A stretch of 9,486 nt of DNA from Methanothrix sp. (lineage in GTDB: Archaea > Halobacteriota > Methanosarcinia > Methanotrichales > Methanotrichaceae). Below the pieces are notes generated by a model. The model did no database searches, was not told the origin of the DNA, and saw only the letters and a program-made list of their open reading frames with translations. The stretch is taken from the NCBI GenBank assembly GCA_028679775.1, contig JAJRAX010000086.1, forward strand, positions 1 through 9,486. Direction: 5' to 3'. A program made the position numbers and the translations under genes. Position 1 is the stretch's first letter. Each line of letters opens with the position of its first letter. Below are positions 5,886-9,486 of this stretch, piece by piece.

Positions 5886-6680
5886 TTATTTGCTCCGCAG
5901 ATAGGCCGCCTGGTCAACCGGCCCAACTCCTCTTCCTACCCTCATGCTGTCCATGAGAGCTCTCGTGGCGAAGATCTTGGCCTGGCGGGCAGCTTGCTCC
6001 AGAGGTGAGCCCAGGGCAAGAAACGAGGTCAAAGCGGCTGAGTAGGTGCATCCAACACCGTGGTTCTCCCCCGCAACCCTCTCTCCGGGAAGAAGGATGC
6101 CCTCATTGTTGTCATCACTTTCTACCAGCAGATCGATGCAATCCAGGTGCCCACCCTTGACGATCACTGCTCTCGCCCCCATATCCAGGATCTTTTTGGC
6201 GGCATCAAGAGCGCTGTCTCTATCGCGAACCAACACTCTAGTGAGTGCCTGGGCCTCGAAGATGTTGGGTGTGATGACCCTGGCCAGTGGCATGAGGTGG
6301 ACGACCAAAGCCTCTAATGCCTCTGGGTGGAGCAGCCTGCCTCCGGCCTCTGCCTCGATCACTGGGTCAACCACCAGTGGGATTTTCTTGTCTTTGAGGT
6401 GATTTGCAACAGTGGTCACGATCTCGGCGGAATGAAGCATGCCCGTCTTGGCTGCAGCAATGGTGAAATCGTCGGTGATCGATCGCAACTGAGCCAGGAC
6501 AACATCGGAAGCGAGGCCGTAGACCTGCTGCACGCCCAGGGTATTTTGAGCTGTAATGGCTGTGATAGCACAGGTGCCATGCAGCCCCAGAACGGAGAAC
6601 GTCTTGATATCGGCTTGAATCCCGGCCCCGCCACCTGAGTCAGAGCCGCCGATGGTCAGAATCACTTGTGGCATATGCAT
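5886..6680 (-). CDS. thiD: Hydroxymethylpyrimidine/phosphomethylpyrimidine kinase
   Basis: ThiD phosphorylates HMP and HMP-phosphate to HMP-pyrophosphate, the pyrimidine half of thiamine, in the cytoplasm. It is a ribokinase-fold enzyme. The N-terminus VILTIGGSDSGGGAGIQADIKTF is the family signature and is followed by HGTCAITAITAQNTLGV. KTGML marks the substrate region, VDPVIEAEAGG corresponds to the usual VDPVMVAxSG, and NHGVGCTYSAAL (from about residue 206) carries the conserved Cys and anion-hole glycines, with Val where Thr is common. At about 264 residues it is a complete stand-alone ThiD without the ThiN domain often fused to it in euryarchaea. The start is uncertain: ATG 6680 and ATG 6674 are both credible, and a GTG at 6692 is possible. 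It lies immediately after the solenoid gene (4-15 nt, depending on start) and is probably co-transcribed with it. No thiamine riboswitch is visible upstream. Confidence 0.95.
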   Translation of the reverse strand: MHMPQVILTIGGSDSGGGAGIQADIKTFSVLGLHGTCAITAITAQNTLGVQQVYGLASDVVLAQLRSITDDFTIAAAKTGMLHSAEIVTTVANHLKDKKIPLVVDPVIEAEAGGRLLHPEALEALVVHLMPLARVITPNIFEAQALTRVLVRDRDSALDAAKKILDMGARAVIVKGGHLDCIDLLVESDDNNEGILLPGERVAGENHGVGCTYSAALTSFLALGSPLEQAARQAKIFATRALMDSMRVGRGVGPVDQAAYLRSK

Positions 6681-6695
6681 CTCAAACCGCACATC

Positions 6696-7247
6696 TCAAG
6701 AGATCTTCTTTTCTGCGGCCTCTACCAGCTCTTCTGGCAGCTTGTACTTTTTAGCTATCTTCAAGGCCTTGCGATAGAGGCCCGACTGCATATGCTGCTC
6801 GTAGGATTTCGTTGCAGCCTGCTGCACCATCTCAGAAGGAAGCTCGAACTGATCTGCGATTTCGGCAGCGTTCTTGAAAAGACCATAGTCCATGCTCTTG
6901 TTGAAGGCAGAGATCGCTGCCATTCGAATCGCATCCTCGGATAGCCCATATTCTTTAGCATAATCGGCTGCGGCCCGATAGAAAGCGCTATCGATTTTTC
7001 TCTGGAACGATCTTTGGGCGGCATCCATCCGCAGGTCTGTTGAGAGTTCATACCGTTTGGCCAGGTCTGCGGCCAGGGAATATTCGCCTTTTTTCATGTT
7101 GGAGTCGTATGCTCTGCGGACGGCATCCGTCAGCATGTCGTTAGGCAGACCGAAGTCGGACTTGACCTTTGCAGCTTCTTGATAGGCACCAAGGTCCATC
7201 TTTGCAGCAAACCGCTTTGCACCTTCCGCTAGATTATTGTCAGCCAT
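6696..7247 (-). CDS. Small alpha-solenoid of five exact 34-residue TPR-like repeats
   Basis: This 183-residue protein is almost wholly repetitive: 7 leading residues, five consecutive 34-residue units with no insertion, and 6 trailing residues. The shared pattern is A...(Y/F)...(M/I)..(G/A).(Y/F)..A..(A/V)(K/D)..(Y/F).L....(L/M). The GxY...A spacing and 34-residue period resemble tetratricopeptide repeats, so each unit should be a helix pair stacking into a curved solenoid. Such proteins usually bind protein partners; the partner here is unknown. There is no signal peptide or membrane segment, so it is cytoplasmic. The ATG at 7247 is preceded by GGAAGGAT (7251-7258). It lies 27 nt after the DUF61 gene and just before thiD, in an apparent operon. 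Whether it is formally in a TPR family needs a profile search. Confidence 0.88.
   Translation of the reverse strand: MADNNLAEGAKRFAAKMDLGAYQEAAKVKSDFGLPNDMLTDAVRRAYDSNMKKGEYSLAADLAKRYELSTDLRMDAAQRSFQRKIDSAFYRAAADYAKEYGLSEDAIRMAAISAFNKSMDYGLFKNAAEIADQFELPSEMVQQAATKSYEQHMQSGLYRKALKIAKKYKLPEELVEAAEKKIS
6717..7226 (-). repeat. Five 102-nt coding repeats (34 residues each)
   Basis: Units run on the minus strand from 7226, 7124, 7022, 6920 and 6818, each exactly 102 nt. They are diverged in DNA but aligned without gaps in protein. The last two units have the clearest LP after the second helix (FELP, YKLP). Confidence 0.85.
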
Positions 7248-7274
7248 AAGATCCTTCCAAAAGCTTGAGTCTAT

Positions 7275-7694
7275 TCAGCTATCATCTCTATCTCGGAGAT
7301 TGGTGATAAAGGCATACTGAGTGGTGGTAGGAAGCTTTCGCCGTAGCTCCCTCACATCCGGGAGGTAAATAATTATCTGCTTTGCATACTCCCTATCTTT
7401 TCCCAGGATCTTGCAGACCAGTTCCACTTCCGGCTCACCCTGCACTCTGGCCGAGCCGCTGCCGAAGTCTGGCGACATCTCAATCAGCATGGGAAGCCGC
7501 AAGCGGCTCCAGAGAAACCTTGGCAGGCTCTGGGAGATCAGATCCAGCTCGGACTTTTCCATGATAAAAAATGCATTATCTTTGCCCCTGATGCCGGGCT
7601 TCTCCATGGTTAAGAGTTCAGCCAGATTGATTCGTCTGCTCGGCAGATGAGAGTTCATGGTCTGGATGGTCTTGACCAGCACATTATCGTTCAT
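7275..7694 (-). CDS. DUF61 (UPF0216) family protein
   Basis: This 139-residue protein matches my recollection of the archaeal DUF61/UPF0216 family, which has no established function. Family-like blocks are MNSHLPSRRINLAELLTMEKPGIRGKDNAFFIMEKSELDLI, then a LRLPMLIEM strand and a VQGEPEVELVCKILG block. The protein is soluble, with mixed alpha/beta character and no signal peptide. The ATG at 7694 is chosen because AGAGGCGG lies 7-8 nt upstream (7702-7709). The longer in-frame starts (GTG 7724, ATG 7721) coincide with the expected transcription start of the promoter at 7745-7754. It is the first gene of a likely operon with the solenoid protein and thiD. The family call rests on motif recognition, not an alignment. 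Confidence 0.8.
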   Translation of the reverse strand: MNDNVLVKTIQTMNSHLPSRRINLAELLTMEKPGIRGKDNAFFIMEKSELDLISQSLPRFLWSRLRLPMLIEMSPDFGSGSARVQGEPEVELVCKILGKDREYAKQIIIYLPDVRELRRKLPTTTQYAFITNLRDRDDS

Positions 7695-7744
7695 CGCCCG
7701 TCCGCCTCTGGGAAATGCCATCACTCTAGTCTTTTGCGCCTTTG

Positions 7745-7754
7745 CATATTAAAG
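7745..7754 (-). promoter_or_regulatory. TATA box of the DUF61-solenoid-thiD operon
   Basis: CTTTAATATG on the minus strand, preceded by GGTTAA, is centred about 55 nt upstream of the DUF61 ATG and predicts a start near 7724. AATATGCAA overlaps it and recurs 29 bp upstream (7771-7779), a possible regulator site pair. Confidence 0.5.
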
Positions 7755-7867
7755 TTAACCGTTATGGATATTGCATATTCCTACGAGGCAAATCCTAAAT
7801 AGTCTTAAACTGTTTGGAAATGTTCTGATCTATCCTCCGATATCAAGTATCTAAAACTCGCCTTGAA

Positions 7868-9196
7868 TTATTTTGACGGTGGCATAGCAAGCGCGCCGTC
7901 CATGATCTTTCCGTAAATGTAACGGAATATCAGCTTTCCTGTTGCAATTGCAGGTGTAGCCAAAAGCGCCCCCATTATGCCAAATGCCCCTGAACCGGCG
8001 ATGACACCGATCAAGACTATCAGAGGGGGAAGATCTACGGCACCACCCATGATCTTTGGCACCAGGAATTGATTTTCCAGCATCTGGACAAGAGTGTAAA
8101 AGCCGATGATCACCAGCGCAAAAATCAGGTGGCTGACTGCCAGATGTGTTGACCCAAACAGCAGGGCGACCAAAACAGCCGGAACAGCCGCAAGGATCGG
8201 GCCAACATTGGGTATCAACTCCATGAATCCCGCAATGACGCCGAGGAAAAATGCCTGCGGCAACCCCAGAATGAAACCCCCAAGCCATGTGACCAGGCCT
8301 ACTATCAGCATTAGATGTATTTGACCACGCAGGAATCCGGTCCAGGTCTTGTGGATACCTTTTAACAGCAGGCTCAACTCAGGTCCGTGGCCTGGAGGAA
8401 TCAAGTCCGAAAACCAATTCTTGAACTCGCCGGCACTGAGAGTCATTTGCAGCGCCATCAATAGCGTGAACAAGACTGACGCCAGACCTGAAAAGGTCGG
8501 TCCCAAAAATCCTGCTACAGCACCCAGTGCCCTTCCCAGACGGCTGCTCAAGTCGGCAACCGACATTTGCATGGCAGGAACAGTGGTCTCGGATGTTGAT
8601 GAAAAATTAGTTAGTGCAGTTAACAATGTATTGAGTGCAGGATCAAATACGGATGCCAGCCACTTGTGGCCTTGCAGCTGCGTCAAAACGGATTGGATGA
8701 ACTGGATCGCCCTTTGCACAATCAAACTTGGGTCAATTTGTACTGCAAAATTGACAGCATCCACCAGCGGCTGAACCAAAAGCAAGGGGACTATCAATAG
8801 CAGGGCTACCACAGACAAATACGTAATGACAACTGCTAGATTTTTATTTATCCGCAGACGCCCAGACAAAAACTGGATAATTGGATCAACCAATAGGGCC
8901 AGCAGTGCGGCAGATACTACCAGAGGAATGGCCGATCGCCCGATGTACACCACGAAGAGCCCTGCCAAGAACAGGATAACCGCCATGATATAGCGAGTGG
9001 GTTCACTCCAGCGATTACTGGCAGGCGCATTCCCTGTTGCGAGGCCCGGCTGACCTGGAAAGAAGGATGCCGAGCTCTGGCGGGCTCGGGTGGTCGGAGT
9101 TCCTGGATCGAAATTCTTCGCCTCCGGGTCCATGACATCGTGGGTCGTTAAGCCCACATGCGGCTGATCGAGTATAGGATGATGTTCTTTTCTCAT
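7868..9196 (-). CDS. AI-2E/PerM-family transporter
   Basis: This 442-residue membrane protein belongs to the AI-2E (UPF0118, PerM/YdiK/TqsA) family. Members have been tied to autoinducer-2 export, Na+/H+ antiport or permease roles; the substrate here is unknown. Three hydrophobic segments lie at about residues 68-142, followed by a large polar loop to about 225, then several segments to the C-terminus. The family core is FLRGQ, GLPQAFFLGVIAGFMELIPNVGP and ENQFLVPKIMGG, then VDLPPLIVLIGVIAGSGAFGIMGALLATP. The first 67 residues form a hydrophilic Pro/Ser/Thr/His-rich tail, longer than usual. The ATG at 9196 has a weak Shine-Dalgarno (AGGG, 11 nt upstream), so a shorter start, for example at 9133, remains possible. 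It lies alone between two promoters and runs in the same direction as the genes beyond it. Confidence 0.93.
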   Translation of the reverse strand: MRKEHHPILDQPHVGLTTHDVMDPEAKNFDPGTPTTRARQSSASFFPGQPGLATGNAPASNRWSEPTRYIMAVILFLAGLFVVYIGRSAIPLVVSAALLALLVDPIIQFLSGRLRINKNLAVVITYLSVVALLLIVPLLLVQPLVDAVNFAVQIDPSLIVQRAIQFIQSVLTQLQGHKWLASVFDPALNTLLTALTNFSSTSETTVPAMQMSVADLSSRLGRALGAVAGFLGPTFSGLASVLFTLLMALQMTLSAGEFKNWFSDLIPPGHGPELSLLLKGIHKTWTGFLRGQIHLMLIVGLVTWLGGFILGLPQAFFLGVIAGFMELIPNVGPILAAVPAVLVALLFGSTHLAVSHLIFALVIIGFYTLVQMLENQFLVPKIMGGAVDLPPLIVLIGVIAGSGAFGIMGALLATPAIATGKLIFRYIYGKIMDGALAMPPSK

Positions 9197-9262
9197 TAGT
9201 CTTAATTCCCTTCAGGATCTTTTCTGATTTGATATTGTTTATACATAATTGAGCGTCGTTTT

Positions 9263-9270
9263 CTATATAA
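9263..9270 (-). promoter_or_regulatory. Strong TATA box of the AI-2E-family gene
   Basis: CCATTTATATAGAAAA on the minus strand contains TTTATATA, a near-consensus archaeal TATA box and the best in the window. It predicts a start near 9240 and a leader of about 44 nt. A second, weaker box (TATGTATAAAC, near 9239-9249) would give a shorter leader. Confidence 0.6.
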
Positions 9271-9280
9271 ATGGCACGGA

Positions 9281-9486
9281 CTAAAGGCAGATGTTATCGA
9301 TGTCGGAAAAGGTGTGCTGCACAGTATTCTTCTTCAGGTTAAGACATTTTCTAGCAGCCTGAGCCACCCCAGCTCTCATCTCTGCAGGCGCATAGACTCC
9401 GAAACGCCATGTAGCCCTATGTGCCCTCTCCAGAATGCTGACTAGAGGAGAGACCGCTCGCAGGGGCCTAACCTCACCATCGACCA
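9281..9486 (-). CDS. C-terminal end of an unidentified protein (partial)
   Basis: An open frame enters from the right edge and ends at TAG (9281-9283), giving 67 visible residues. It reads naturally, with ILERAHRATWRFGVYAPAEMRAGVAQAARKC followed by LNLKKNTVQHTFSDIDNICL. The sequence has balanced amino-acid use, no membrane segment and two cysteines. No in-window start is expected because the gene continues beyond the edge. The TATA box of the next gene lies only about 11 nt after its stop, consistent with a true gene end. I do not recognise the family. Confidence 0.65.
   Translation of the reverse strand, partial: VDGEVRPLRAVSPLVSILERAHRATWRFGVYAPAEMRAGVAQAARKCLNLKKNTVQHTFSDIDNICL

Noticed and set aside
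6681..6695. Possible thiamine riboswitch upstream of thiD
   Set aside because: The gap to the preceding gene is only a few bases, so there is no room for a TPP riboswitch, and none was seen at the operon start.
8106..8774. Plus-strand open frames opposite the AI-2E-family gene
   Set aside because: They are shadows of a well-supported membrane protein gene on the other strand.

Overview
The window is archaeal, most likely from a methanogen of the Methanosarcinales (a Methanothrix-like organism is a reasonable guess, but no marker here settles the genus). The evidence is a eukaryote/archaea-type ribosomal protein eS17, an archaeal DUF61 (UPF0216) protein, AT-rich TATA boxes about 52-71 nt upstream of start codons, Shine-Dalgarno sequences, and a large secreted DUF11-repeat protein of the kind common in methanogen envelopes.

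Left part (1-3387): a secreted DUF11-repeat surface protein reads leftward off the window edge. It has a signal peptide, about 185 residues of Ig/PKD-like sequence, four complete repeats of 106-107 residues and the start of a fifth. A 595-nt AT-rich divergent intergenic region (1938-2532) holds promoters for both flanking genes, two hairpins and no convincing gene. Rightward from it runs an exported protein with a NodB/polysaccharide-deacetylase-like fold that appears to have lost its metal-binding and catalytic residues. A bidirectional hairpin/T-tract terminator (3395-3426) separates it from the next block.

Central part (3436-7754), all on the minus strand and transcribed right to left: a DUF61 protein, a small alpha-solenoid made of five exact 34-residue repeats, thiD (HMP/HMP-P kinase, thiamine synthesis), then, after a 174-nt gap with its own promoter, rps17e-dapA-dapB and a small Cys/His protein. 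The last four genes overlap at each junction (8, 4 and 4 nt), so they look translationally coupled. DapA and DapB carry out the first two committed steps of the diaminopimelate route; in an archaeon without murein this serves lysine synthesis. A perfect GTGCA-N4-TGCAC dyad lies between the rps17e TATA box and its expected transcription start.

Right part (7868-9486): an AI-2E/PerM-family membrane protein with an unusually long hydrophilic N-terminal tail and a near-consensus TATA box, then the C-terminal end of an unidentified minus-strand gene cut by the window edge.

Most of the window is ordinary chromosomal housekeeping and envelope content. I see no mobile element, CRISPR array, tRNA or rRNA, and no clear defence system. 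The points most worth checking are the apparent pseudo-deacetylase, the exact 34-residue solenoid, the small coupled Cys/His protein after dapB, and the promoter dyad of the rps17e-dapAB operon.
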